A DNA stretch of 56,075 nucleotides from Geobacteraceae bacterium (GTDB taxonomy: Bacteria; Desulfobacterota; Desulfuromonadia; Desulfuromonadales; BM103). The first letter of the stretch is position 1. Every line of letters starts with the position of its first letter. The stretch spans positions 1 through 56,075 of the forward strand of contig JAHEDT010000017.1 in the NCBI GenBank assembly GCA_024641085.1, read 5' to 3'. Below, piece by piece: positions 40,984-49,691 of this stretch. The notes under the pieces were generated by a model that saw only the letters and a list, made by a program, of their open reading frames with translations, ran no database searches and had not been told where the DNA came from. The translations under genes and the position numbers were made by a program.

Positions 40984-42498
40984 CTAGGTTACGTACAGCG
41001 CTCGCGACGGGAAGTTCGGATCGCTGGTCAGGTTGACGCCAAGCCTCCGTAAGCCCGTTTCATCACCAGGTGTCGGGATATGGGTCAGGTGCACCTCGCA
41101 GTTTTTCAATTGCTTCAACTTGGTCATGGCCATCTGACTTGTCGGGTTGGTTGTTGTGCTGACACTCAATGCTATTAAGGTCTCTTCAAGATCAAGACTG
41201 ATGGCCTTGCTATTGAGAATATCCTTTTTCAAACCAGCTATCGATGCAATGATCCCGGGTGCCAGCAAATGAATATCGTCCGGAATCCCGGCAAGGGTTT
41301 TGATGGCGTTAAGCACCAGGCTGGAGGCGGCATGCATCAATGGAGAATTTTTGCCAGTGACAATCGTTCCGTCATGAAGCTCAATCGCCGCCCCGCAGTA
41401 GATTCCGTCATTCCCCTTGCCCTCCTTTGCGCCATTCTCAATACATCCCCTGGCCGACTCGACTATCCTGCGATCTTCGGGTTTCAAGTCGAGTTCCTTC
41501 ATGATCAACTCCGCCCTCTGGACGGTTGCCATATCGACATAGCCCAGAGCATACTCACAACGATAACGGAAGAACCTGCGGATAATCTCCTGTTTGGCAG
41601 CTTCGCTGACCAGGTCGTCATCGACAATCCCGAAGCCAGCCATGTTGACACCCATGTCAGTCGGAGAGTTATAGACCTCGTGCCCCATGATCTTCTTCAA
41701 GATGCGTTTGAGGACCGGGAAGACCTCAACATCGCGATTATAATTTATGGCGGGTTGATTGTATTCCTCGAGGTGATAAGGGTCGATCAGGTTAAAATCC
41801 CCTATGTCAGCCGTTGCCGATTCATAGGCCACATTCACCGGATGTTTCAGCGGAATACTCCAGATGGGAAAGGTTTCGAATTTTGCGTACCCTGAGTTTA
41901 TGCCCTGTTTGTGCTCATGATACATCTGAGACAGGCAGGTCGCGAGTTTGCCGCTGCCCGGACCGGGACCGGTGACAATAACCAGGGGATTTGTTGTTTT
42001 AATGTACTCGTTGGCACCGTACCCTGCATCGCTGACGATCATATCGACGTCCGTAGGATACCCCTTGGTGTAACGGTGAGTGTAGACCTTGATATTGCGT
42101 CGTTCCAGTTTGTTCCTGAATATGTTGACCGCTGGCTGGTCTTCAAAGCGAGTGATAACCACAGCAGTGACATCGATCCCCCAACTGCGCAGGTCATCGA
42201 TCTGTCTCATGACATCAACGTCATAGGTGATCCCGAAGTCTGCCCTCATTTTCCGACGTTCGATGTCACCTGCATAGATACACAAGATGATATCGGCGTT
42301 CGCCTTAAGCTTTTGCAGCAGCCTCATCTTGACATTGGGGGAGAACCCGGGCAGGACCCTGGCAGCGTGGTAATCGAACATGATCTTTCCACCGAACTCC
42401 AGGTAAAGCTTGTTATCAAACTTCTGAACGCGCTCCAGGATCTTTTCGTGTTGTTCTTGGAGATACTTTTCGTTGTCAAAGCCAGCAGTCTTTGTCAT
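40984..42498 (-). CDS. DUF1846 (UPF0371) family protein
   Basis: 504 residues. The sequence is the conserved DUF1846 type ([15 protein letters not shown] start; [24 protein letters not shown]-like ending region), with a glycine-rich nucleotide-binding loop GPGPGSGK at residues 177-184. The function of the family is not established; structures exist for members. Its ATG is at 42498 and it is transcribed away from nrfH. Scattered presence among bacteria suggests an accessory gene. Confidence 0.9.
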   Translation of the reverse strand: MTKTAGFDNEKYLQEQHEKILERVQKFDNKLYLEFGGKIMFDYHAARVLPGFSPNVKMRLLQKLKANADIILCIYAGDIERRKMRADFGITYDVDVMRQIDDLRSWGIDVTAVVITRFEDQPAVNIFRNKLERRNIKVYTHRYTKGYPTDVDMIVSDAGYGANEYIKTTNPLVIVTGPGPGSGKLATCLSQMYHEHKQGINSGYAKFETFPIWSIPLKHPVNVAYESATADIGDFNLIDPYHLEEYNQPAINYNRDVEVFPVLKRILKKIMGHEVYNSPTDMGVNMAGFGIVDDDLVSEAAKQEIIRRFFRYRCEYALGYVDMATVQRAELIMKELDLKPEDRRIVESARGCIENGAKEGKGNDGIYCGAAIELHDGTIVTGKNSPLMHAASSLVLNAIKTLAGIPDDIHLLAPGIIASIAGLKKDILNSKAISLDLEETLIALSVSTTTNPTSQMAMTKLKQLKNCEVHLTHIPTPGDETGLRRLGVNLTSDPNFPSRALYVT

Positions 42499-42641
42499 AG
42501 AGAACGACCCTCTGTTGTCGCATCAATTTATAAGGGGGGATGTCTGCGACCGGCCCGCACCGGTGGAACCTTAAGCTTGTCCCCTGTCGACGACCCGCCC
42601 CAACGTCTCCCATTCGTCTCTTCTACATCATGCCCATAACC

Positions 42642-42671
42642 ATGTCAAACAACGATCTTGTTGCTTGACAT
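42642..42671. repeat. 30-bp near-perfect inverted repeat
   Basis: Arms ATGTCAA-a-CAAC and GTTG-c-TTGACAT pair as 7 bp, one mismatch, 4 bp around a 6-base loop (gatctt). On the plus strand it is followed by CTTTT, so it could be a weak terminator, but no plus-strand gene precedes it; an operator is the other possibility. Confidence 0.6.
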
Positions 42672-42956
42672 CTTTTGAAGTGCCCCCCGAATGAATCACA
42701 TGGCGGCCGGTATTGCCAGAGCGTTTCAGAGACTGCTGCCGTCGTCAATGGTTGCTAAAAATAAGGAGCTGTAGGTCTCCCGTTTCAGCCCAAATCCTGT
42801 TTGCCAGGCAAGGTAAGCATGATGCAAACCTGTCTATCCGGGCATCCCAAACCAATCCGGTATGAGGGATAAAAAGTCATACTCAATTACTAAAAAGCGT
42901 GGCTCCATTCATATTTGCCAGTCAACTCAACCACGTCAAAAAAAATCGCTGGGGCC

Positions 42957-42983
42957 TTGACTACCAATCTAGCGAAGGTAGTC
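42957..42983. promoter_or_regulatory. Inverted repeat upstream of nrfHA, candidate operator
   Basis: GACTACC (42959-42965) and GGTAGTC (42977-42983) are a perfect 7-bp inverted repeat with 18 bases centre to centre, overlapping a TTGACT that could be a -35. It lies 75 bases before the nrfH start. It does not match the FNR, CRP/HcpR or NsrR consensus. Confidence 0.4.
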
Positions 42984-43057
42984 TTCATAAATACTAATTA
43001 TAAAGACCTAATATTGTCTGCATAGAGGTCGTTGCGCCGCCAACTTGGTAAGACGTT

Positions 43058-43576
43058 ATGAAAAAATTCAAAGTCATGAATGTCGTCGCCTTCTGTTCCA
43101 TAATAGCGGCAATAGGATTGTTCGCCTATGTTGCCAAGCAGTCCAAAATTGTTTCGTATCTCTCAAGTGATCCAAAAGTCTGCGTAAACTGCCACACAAT
43201 GAATACGCATTACGCAACATGGCAGCATAGTTCCCACCGTGAATTCGCCGGTTGTGCAGATTGTCATCTGCCAAGTGATTCATTTGTCAATAAATGGCTT
43301 GCCAAGGCGCGTGACGGATTCAATCATTCGGTGGCCATGACCCTTGGCGACTACGGCAACAACCTGATGATCACCGATGATGCCGAAGGCCGCATTCAAG
43401 CCAACTGTGTTAAATGTCATGCCGAGATGGTATCGCAAATCATGGCGAATCAAGCACTCTACAACGCCAATCGTGAAAAGGACCGATTTTGCTGGGACTG
43501 TCATCGGTCTGTTCCTCACGGCACTCTGAATGCCTTGACAGCTGCTGACTTCAATCTCGGCGTCAAAGATCTTTAG
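43058..43576 (+). CDS. nrfH: Cytochrome c nitrite reductase membrane subunit NrfH
   Basis: 172 residues. One N-terminal membrane anchor (about residues 10-26), then four CXXCH haem c motifs at 42-46, 66-70, 117-121 and 145-149. The first is followed by T-M (M48), the Met that serves as haem ligand in NapC/NrfH quinol oxidases. It passes electrons from menaquinol to NrfA at the outer face of the inner membrane. Next gene nrfA starts 23 bases on. Start ATG 43058 has a weak ribosome site. Confidence 0.95.
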   Translation: MKKFKVMNVVAFCSIIAAIGLFAYVAKQSKIVSYLSSDPKVCVNCHTMNTHYATWQHSSHREFAGCADCHLPSDSFVNKWLAKARDGFNHSVAMTLGDYGNNLMITDDAEGRIQANCVKCHAEMVSQIMANQALYNANREKDRFCWDCHRSVPHGTLNALTAADFNLGVKDL

Positions 43577-43599
43577 ATTCCCTTGCATGGAGAAACCCG

Positions 43600-45102
43600 A
43601 TGAAAAAGTCGACCACCCTGATCATTGTTTCAGTCGTTTTCATGATTCCTCTGTTTCTGCTGGGCATCTCTATCAATCAAAATCTTGCCGCACAGGAAGC
43701 GATCAATGCCGTGCCGAAGATTGCCAAGTTTGAATCACGCAGCGCTGAATGGGGGAAAAACTTTCCGCGTGAATACGACAGTTACCGGGAAACGAAGAAA
43801 AGCGACCAGATCACTGACGTCCTGAAGAAAGAACCGGCTTTAGTCGTTATATGGGCCGGTTACGGCTTTTCAAAGGATTACAATGCACCGAGGGGGCATG
43901 CCTACGCCCTCGAAGACAACATCAATTCCTTGCGGACCGGAGCGCCTGTGGACGAGAAGAGCGGGCCTATGCCGACAGCCTGCTGGACCTGCAAGTCGCC
44001 AGATGTGCCTCGATTGATCGACCAGAAGGGTGAACTCGACTATTTCACTGGCAAGTGGGCTCGTTTAGGCAATGAAATTGTCAACCCGATAGGTTGTGCT
44101 GACTGCCACGACAACCAGACCATGAAGCTGACAGTGACCAGGGATTATCTGAAGCGGGCGCTCGATAGCGAAGGAAGTCTCAAGTACGCTGCTGCCAGTC
44201 ATCAGGAAATGCGCAGCCTGGTCTGTGCACAGTGCCATGCCGAGTACTACTTCAAAAAGACCGAGTGGACTGACCCGAACGGGGTAAAAAAGACGGCTGC
44301 TGTGGTCACCTTTCCCTGGGGCAACGGGTTTTCTGCTGAAGCAATGGAATCTTATTACGATCAGATCGATTTCGCCGACTGGACCCACCAGTTGAGTAAA
44401 GCTCCGATGCTCAAGGCGCAGCACCCCGGGTATGAGACGTTTATTACTGGCATTCATGGCCAGAATGGCCTGGCTTGCGCCGATTGCCACATGCCATATG
44501 TCCGTGAAGGCGGCGTCAAGTACTCTTCGCACAATGTCCGCAGTCCTTTAGAAGACATTCAAAACACTTGCCTTAACTGTCACGGCAAGAGTGAAAAAGA
44601 GTTCAAGTCGATTGTCCAGCGAAAACTGGATCGGAAGAACGAACTGTCTCGTACGGCTATGAGCATCTTGGCCCAGGCCCATCTGGAAGCAGCCAAAGCC
44701 TGGGAACTGGGGGCGAATGAGGCAGAGATGGGCCCGGCCCTTCAGGATATCAGGCACGGCCAGTGGCGCTGGGATTTTTCCATTGCGGCCCATGGTTCAT
44801 TCTTCCACGCTCCAGAGGAGACCCTGAGGGTGTTGGGGAGCGCAATCAACAAGGCGCAGGAGGCCCGTATCAAGTTACGATTGATCCTGGCAAAATACAA
44901 AGCTGCTGATTACCTTGTCCCGGATTTTTCCAGTAAGGAAAAAGCCCAGGCCGTCATCGGCCTGCCCTATGACAAACTTGTTGAAGAGAAGTTGCTGTTT
45001 CTCAATGGGCTGCGCAAGGATTGGGTAAAGCAGGCAGCAGGAAAAGGGCTGTTCGACCCGAAAACGACGGAGGGTGTAGTCTTCAAGGTTTCTTACCAGT
45101 AA
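43600..45102 (+). CDS. nrfA: Cytochrome c nitrite reductase catalytic subunit NrfA
   Basis: 500 residues, pentahaem ammonia-forming nitrite reductase. A signal/anchor segment spans residues 6-25. The catalytic haem site is CWTCK at 128-132 (lysine-ligated), and four CXXCH motifs follow at 166-170, 209-213, 293-297 and 324-328. The fold sequence KAQHPGYETFITGIHG is typical. It reduces nitrite to ammonium with six electrons in the periplasm. No dedicated haem-lyase genes for CXXCK lie in the window. A terminator follows. Confidence 0.96.
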   Translation: MKKSTTLIIVSVVFMIPLFLLGISINQNLAAQEAINAVPKIAKFESRSAEWGKNFPREYDSYRETKKSDQITDVLKKEPALVVIWAGYGFSKDYNAPRGHAYALEDNINSLRTGAPVDEKSGPMPTACWTCKSPDVPRLIDQKGELDYFTGKWARLGNEIVNPIGCADCHDNQTMKLTVTRDYLKRALDSEGSLKYAAASHQEMRSLVCAQCHAEYYFKKTEWTDPNGVKKTAAVVTFPWGNGFSAEAMESYYDQIDFADWTHQLSKAPMLKAQHPGYETFITGIHGQNGLACADCHMPYVREGGVKYSSHNVRSPLEDIQNTCLNCHGKSEKEFKSIVQRKLDRKNELSRTAMSILAQAHLEAAKAWELGANEAEMGPALQDIRHGQWRWDFSIAAHGSFFHAPEETLRVLGSAINKAQEARIKLRLILAKYKAADYLVPDFSSKEKAQAVIGLPYDKLVEEKLLFLNGLRKDWVKQAAGKGLFDPKTTEGVVFKVSYQ

Positions 45103-45124
45103 TATCATCAAAAGAAACTTGGTG

Positions 45125-45160
45125 TATCGCCCCTGATTAACATTTTTATCAGGGGCGATA
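45125..45160 (+). terminator. Rho-independent terminator of nrfHA
   Basis: A perfect 13-bp stem (45125-45137 with 45148-45160) with a 10-base loop, followed by TTTATTTC, 22 bases after the nrfA stop. Confidence 0.85.
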
Positions 45161-45596
45161 TTTATTTCTGGAAACCCATTATGATCTGGATTTCTTAAAT
45201 ATCACGTCACGATAGCCGAGACAAAAAAGTCTCAGCCTAATGTCTTTGGCAGGAATTTTCTTATATGAATGTCTGCAAGCCATTCGTTCTTGGAAGTTCT
45301 GGAAATATTTGAGACACATTTTCATCACAGGACGCGAACAGGATCTTCTTCTGCCGTTGATTCGTCCTGCCCGTTCCACAGGCCTGGCCCCCGGGATTTG
45401 TGTCGCTGGCGGTTGGTTACAAACGGAACCCACGAGGCAGGGCGGTGGCCGGAATTCAAAGCTTCCTCCTTTACAATTGCCAATCGTTTCAATCATACTG
45501 AAATCCCGGCCTTGGCGACGCACACCTGCTTGACTGACCGAGCGGGTCAGCCGGGCGGTTCCCTGCAATACGTAAAGCTTTGAAAGGATTCCTGAC
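45161..45596. other. Intergenic region without recognised gene
   Basis: 436 bases between the nrfA terminator and the acyltransferase gene. Frames are open on both strands (plus from 45240 and 45269; minus through the whole stretch), but none has a convincing start or family character. In particular I see no lipoyl domain that would complete the downstream acyltransferase. Confidence 0.5.
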
Positions 45597-46322
45597 GTGC
45601 CTGAAAGAGAGAAGCCCTCCCATCCCCTGGCGAATAGTGGCGCTGGTGACCCGAAGGCCGTGCGTATCCGGCGCCTGGTCGAGCGCAAAATGGTTGACAG
45701 CTGGCAGCATAAACCACACTTTTTTGTGACCGTTGCTGTCGACATGACCGACATCATCCGCTTTCGCAAGGATCTCGGTGTCACGATCAACGATTTCATC
45801 ATGGCCGCAACAGCCGCTGCGCTCAAGGAGCACCCCTGGGTCAACAGCCACTGGGTTGACGGTGAAGCGGTTGAACAGCATGAGCTCAACCTGGCCATGG
45901 CCGTTGCCACAGAAAGCGGGCTGTACTATCCGGTCATCAAGCAGGTCGAGGGGCTGTCATTGAAACAGCTCAGTCAGGCGTGCAACGCGGTCGCGGAGAA
46001 GGCGCATCTCGGGCAGCTGACTGATGACGATCAGGAGGGTGGAACCTTCACGGTCACCAACATGGGGATGCTCGGTGTGGAGTCCTTTGCTGCCATCATT
46101 ACGCCGCCCCAGGCAGCGGTCCTGGCCGTTGGCACGGTCAAGGGGGAAGTGGTGGTCGACGAACACGAAGAACTGGTCGTCGCGCCAATGGTGCGCCTGA
46201 CGCTCTCTGTTGACCACAGGATACTCGATGGAGCCGATGCCGCCGAGTTCCTGGATTCTCTGAAAAGTTACCTAGAAGCGCCGGTGACCCTGATTGCCGG
46301 GACCTGCTTTGACGAAGCCTGA
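45597..46322 (+). CDS. Stand-alone 2-oxoacid dehydrogenase E2 catalytic domain
   Basis: 241 residues consisting only of the acyltransferase catalytic domain of dihydrolipoamide acyltransferases. The catalytic His is H207 in SVDHRILDG, and GGTFTVTNMGMLG is the conserved core. The lipoyl domain and the peripheral subunit-binding domain are missing, and no E1 or E3 genes are near. It could serve a chloramphenicol-acetyltransferase-like or regulatory acyl transfer, or be a remnant kept in frame. GTG 45597 after AAAGGA. Confidence 0.85.
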   Translation: MPEREKPSHPLANSGAGDPKAVRIRRLVERKMVDSWQHKPHFFVTVAVDMTDIIRFRKDLGVTINDFIMAATAAALKEHPWVNSHWVDGEAVEQHELNLAMAVATESGLYYPVIKQVEGLSLKQLSQACNAVAEKAHLGQLTDDDQEGGTFTVTNMGMLGVESFAAIITPPQAAVLAVGTVKGEVVVDEHEELVVAPMVRLTLSVDHRILDGADAAEFLDSLKSYLEAPVTLIAGTCFDEA

Positions 46323-46381
46323 TGCGCTGGATGACTTCCGACTTTTTTCGGGGTGTGTACCGCATGGAACTGAATTGACCG

Positions 46382-46753
46382 ATGAATGAGGCGCTTGATC
46401 GCAAAGGGCTGGTTCTGTTGGCCGTACTTTTATTCAGCCTGGCTGGCTGTCTCCCGGCAGCAAACGAGGAGGCGTCATTTCTGCTGGGACAGGACTACCT
46501 CAGGATGACTGATGCGCAGCTGGTGGTTTATGAACAGGAGTTGACTGACCAGTTGGTCAGCTCCAGCCGGTCCGGCAGCGGCGACGTCAGTGTCGGTTTC
46601 GGCGTCGGCACCTGGAGCGGGAACACGGGTTTCGGTGTCCATGCAGATCAATGGCTGGGCGGGGGAGGCGGCAGCAGTGATCTCCTGGCGATGAAAGACC
46701 GGCGTGAGGAAGTGCGCACCGAAATGCGCCGGCGCGGGCTGTTGCCGCAATAA
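46382..46753 (+). CDS. Putative lipoprotein
   Basis: 123 residues. A signal sequence ends in lipobox LAGC with C23 as lipidation site. The mature part starts LPAANEEASFLLGQDYLRM, has a Ser/Gly-rich centre (SSRSGSGDVSVGFGVGTWSG) and an Arg-rich helix near the end. I recognise no family. It is 59 bases after the acyltransferase gene and may share its transcript; a strong terminator follows. ATG 46382 has a weak ribosome site. Confidence 0.75.
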   Translation: MNEALDRKGLVLLAVLLFSLAGCLPAANEEASFLLGQDYLRMTDAQLVVYEQELTDQLVSSSRSGSGDVSVGFGVGTWSGNTGFGVHADQWLGGGGGSSDLLAMKDRREEVRTEMRRRGLLPQ

Positions 46754-46782
46754 GGCCGCAAGGTACACAAGATAATCAACCA

Positions 46783-46810
46783 AAAGGCGGAGCCGCCCGG
46801 CTCCGCCTTT
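46783..46810 (+). terminator. Rho-independent terminator
   Basis: A perfect 12-bp stem (46783-46794 with 46799-46810), loop gccc, inside a run of seven T. It closes the lipoprotein transcript. Confidence 0.93.
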
Positions 46811-46837
46811 TTTTATGTGTGACCGACGAGAGGGTTG

Positions 46838-47003
46838 ATTCCCCGCAGCTTGCTGCGCCATGCCCTGATTGCCGCTTGGTTTGCACCTGATTGAGGGAAT
46901 CCAGTACCCAGAATCCGGAATCAGTCCCGACAGACAGTCAGGGCCGTGAACGTCCTCTGTCTACCGGATTCTGAATTCTGGATACCCCGCGGCTTGCCGC
47001 AGG
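46838..47003. repeat. REP-like palindromes flanking a foldback
   Basis: Two related palindromic units of the form CCCCGC-R-GCTTGC-Y-GC lie at about 46841-46857 and 46985-47002. Between them is a larger foldback: CAGAATCCGG (46909-46918) pairs with CCGGATTCTG (46964-46973), and inside it AGACAG (46932-46937) pairs with CTGTCT (46957-46962). The set looks like a repetitive extragenic element or a small non-autonomous mobile remnant. No transposase is present here. The rest of 46811-47168 shows no gene. Confidence 0.6.
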
Positions 47004-47168
47004 CCAGTTCATTCGTTACGGGGTGGTTTTTACTAACTTGTCTGAAGCCTGTAAATTCCGGCAAGGCTGCCACCCCAAGCCGTCGATATTGCCACTCTCA
47101 TTGCTCACACCCGACCCGGTGGCCTGCGTCCATGATCACCAGGTCACGGGTAGGTCGCGCCGGCCCCT

Positions 47169-49571
47169 TTATGCGACCGGGGCGATCATTGTGCCATGCT
47201 CCTTCTTGTTCTTTGCAATCTGCATGGAAATAACCAGGCCGACCAGGGCGATGCCGACGGCGTCCGTCAACAAGGTCGGCCAGTAGAGGAAGCAGGTGCC
47301 GACGGCAAGAATCAGCCACTCGAGAAAGGTGGTTCGCCGGAACCAGAAGAACATGGTGGTGGCCGAAAAAGCGATGGTGCCGAGGACCGCCGAGAAGAAG
47401 GACGAGGCTGTTTGAAGGCCGGTGGCCGGGTCGGACGCTTCGATGATCGTTTCTCCGGGGTAGACCATGCCGCCGGCCAGGGATTTGACTTCGCTGACAT
47501 CACCATTCCTGTCCGCCTGGATGTCGGTAATCTCGTCGCCGACCATGATTTTGGCGACCACGTCGCCTTTGGTAAAATGCTGCCCTTCCTTGATATCAAC
47601 AGAGAGAACCGTGGCAAAGGGGATATCGTCATCAAGCTCCGGCACCATGACATTTGCCGTGTGCGGCTGAAACAGGATGGCCGGGGTGAACGCAAAGAGC
47701 AGAGGGCAGACATAGAGCAGCTTGGCAAATTTGAAACTGGTCCAACCGGTTTTCCAGGGGTCCGATCCGGCAATCGCGGCTCCGGCATAGGCTGCCACGC
47801 AGACCGGCGGGGTAATGTTCGAGTCCTGGCTGAACCAGTAGACGATCATGTGGGCACAGAGGATCGGTACGCCCATTTCCATGAGCGGCGGAACCGCCAG
47901 CACGGCGGTAATCAGGTAGGCTGCGGTCACCGGGACCCCCATGCCGAGCACCAGTGACGCCAGGGCGACGAGGAAAATGGCCGCGAGCAGGTTGCCGCTG
48001 GCCAGAGAAATGATAATGTCGGAAAACTTCAGGCCGATCCCGGTCAGCGAGATGGTGCCGACGATGATACCGATCACCCCGAGGGTCGCGCCAATGATCA
48101 GGGTGTTGTTGGCCCCGGTCAGGATGGCCTCCCAGATTTCCCTGGGTCCCATGCGGGTTTCCTTCTTGATCCAGCTGACTCCGATGCAGGACAGCGTGGC
48201 CCAGAAAGCGGCAAACCCGGGGGATCTGCCCATGATCATCAGGACGGTGATGACCGCCAGCGGCAGGGCAAAGTACCACTGTTTTTTCAGGACCTCCTTC
48301 CAGTGCGGAAACTCCTCGTCGTCGATCCCTTTCAGACCCAGCTTTTTGGCCTCGAAATGAATCATGCAGAACACTGAGAAGAAGTAGAGCAGGGCCGGAA
48401 ACACGGCGATCATCATGATGTAGGCGTACGAAGTCTCGGTCAACTCGGCCATCAGGAACCCGCCGGCACCCATGACCGGCGGCAGGAACATGCCGCCGAT
48501 TGACGCGGCAGGCTCGATGGCTCCTGCGACGTGGGGTTTGAACCCCGCCCGCTTCATGAGCGGGATGGTGAAGGCTCCGGTGGATACGGTGTTGGCGATA
48601 GCGCTGCCCGAAACCGAACCGAAGAAGGCCGAGGCGATCACGGCGACCTTGGCCGGACCTCCGGTGCTGCGACCGGCCAGGGCCAGGGGGAAGTCGATGA
48701 AGAACTTGCCGGCCCCTGACTTGTGCAGGAAGGCTCCGAAGAAGATAAACAGGATGACGTAGGTCGCCAGCACATTGGCCATGACCCCGAAAACTCCGTT
48801 GGTGGTCAGGTACAGGGCGGTACAGAGGCGTTCGATGCCGAAACCGCGATGGGCAATGATGTCCGGGAAGAGCGGTCCGAGATGGCCGTACAGAAACATG
48901 GCGACGCCGATAAAGGTCATTGACCAGCCGAGGACCCGGCGACAGACTTCAAGGGAGAGAATGACGCCGACGATGCTGACCATGGCGTCGAGGTTGGTTT
49001 CGGCTCCCGCCCGGTAATTCAGGACCTCGAATTCGTGAATCCAGTAATAAACGACCGCGGCGGATGCCAGGGCGTAGAGGAGATCGGAAAGGGTCGGGTT
49101 TTCCGGCCATTTTCTCATCATGACGTTGTCGATCGAAACTGCCGCGACGCCGATGATGCCTCCCACCAGCAGGATGGCACTGATCAACCCCTTGTTTCCC
49201 CCCGTCAGTGCAGCGTGAAATGCGTCGGTCGATTCAAAGAAGATGAGTCCTGCCATGGTGCAGGAGAAGATACCGCCGATGATCAGCGAAAGCGGTACCC
49301 GTATCCGGGACTTGCCGGCAGGGTAGAGCAGGAAGACCAGCACGTAGGTGACAAAAACATAGACTCCGCGATGATACTGGGTCGCCACGGCGGCCAGGCC
49401 GGCGGTGTAGAAATAGAACACCACCATGCAGGCCCCGAGCATTGCGACCAACCACTTGAAAAACCCGAACGGTGAACGGTAGGACTTGGCGTCCTTCTCG
49501 ATCAATTTTTTAAGTTTTTCCTGCTCCTCGAAAGAGAGGCTCTGGAGTTCTTCCTGGGCGTCTTGGGTCAT
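47169..49571 (-). CDS. TAXI-type TRAP transporter fused permease with lipoyl-like insert
   Basis: 800 residues. The small (DctQ-like) and large (DctM-like) TRAP membrane subunits are fused, as is usual for TAXI systems. Core motifs include GGPAKVAVIASAFFGSVSGSAIANTVSTG and LGMGVPVTAAYL. After the core, residues about 654-712 form a soluble beta-rich segment like a biotinyl/lipoyl domain (VDIKEGQHFTKGDVVAKI, IQADRNGDVSEV, GGMVYPGETI) with MVGD where the modified lysine would be; two more hydrophobic helices follow. ATG 49571 is preferred over 49622 because it gives the natural start MTQDAQEE. It works with the binding protein encoded just upstream. Confidence 0.92.
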   Translation of the reverse strand: MTQDAQEELQSLSFEEQEKLKKLIEKDAKSYRSPFGFFKWLVAMLGACMVVFYFYTAGLAAVATQYHRGVYVFVTYVLVFLLYPAGKSRIRVPLSLIIGGIFSCTMAGLIFFESTDAFHAALTGGNKGLISAILLVGGIIGVAAVSIDNVMMRKWPENPTLSDLLYALASAAVVYYWIHEFEVLNYRAGAETNLDAMVSIVGVILSLEVCRRVLGWSMTFIGVAMFLYGHLGPLFPDIIAHRGFGIERLCTALYLTTNGVFGVMANVLATYVILFIFFGAFLHKSGAGKFFIDFPLALAGRSTGGPAKVAVIASAFFGSVSGSAIANTVSTGAFTIPLMKRAGFKPHVAGAIEPAASIGGMFLPPVMGAGGFLMAELTETSYAYIMMIAVFPALLYFFSVFCMIHFEAKKLGLKGIDDEEFPHWKEVLKKQWYFALPLAVITVLMIMGRSPGFAAFWATLSCIGVSWIKKETRMGPREIWEAILTGANNTLIIGATLGVIGIIVGTISLTGIGLKFSDIIISLASGNLLAAIFLVALASLVLGMGVPVTAAYLITAVLAVPPLMEMGVPILCAHMIVYWFSQDSNITPPVCVAAYAGAAIAGSDPWKTGWTSFKFAKLLYVCPLLFAFTPAILFQPHTANVMVPELDDDIPFATVLSVDIKEGQHFTKGDVVAKIMVGDEITDIQADRNGDVSEVKSLAGGMVYPGETIIEASDPATGLQTASSFFSAVLGTIAFSATTMFFWFRRTTFLEWLILAVGTCFLYWPTLLTDAVGIALVGLVISMQIAKNKKEHGTMIAPVA

Positions 49572-49638
49572 ACGGACTACCTGTCTGCCTTGGAGTGTGG
49601 GACGTGTCGTCCATTTGATCACAGCTGCTGAAGTGCAG

Positions 49639-49666
49639 AGAAGCGGGGCCGCAAGGCCCCGCTTCT
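49639..49666 (-). promoter_or_regulatory. Intercistronic hairpin between TAXI binding protein and permease
   Basis: A perfect 12-bp stem (49639-49650 with 49655-49666) with loop gcaa on the plus strand. On the minus strand no T-run follows, so it is less likely a terminator than an mRNA-stabilising or processing hairpin that raises expression of the binding protein over the permease. Confidence 0.65.
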
Positions 49667-49691
49667 GAAATAACCTGACAATGGTGCGGAC

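Larger units (their letters stand above)
42499..43057. other. AT-rich divergent intergenic region upstream of nrfH
   Basis: 559 bases without a credible gene. The part next to nrfH (42840-43050) is clearly AT-richer than its surroundings. It holds a foldback at 42642-42671 and an inverted repeat at 42959-42983, annotated separately, and a short GTATGA/TCATAC pair near 42860. It probably contains promoters for both divergent genes, but no clean -35/-10 pair was found. Confidence 0.6.

Noticed and set aside
42790-42870. GEMM-like (c-di-GMP) riboswitch upstream of nrfH, from GATGCAAACC and nearby CCGG blocks
   Set aside because: Only fragments of the consensus match; the paired stems, the GNRA loop in its stem and the 3' half of the aptamer cannot be drawn.
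45240-45583. Two plus-strand frames after the nrfA terminator
   Set aside because: No ribosome site, no domain, and they overlap each other in different frames.
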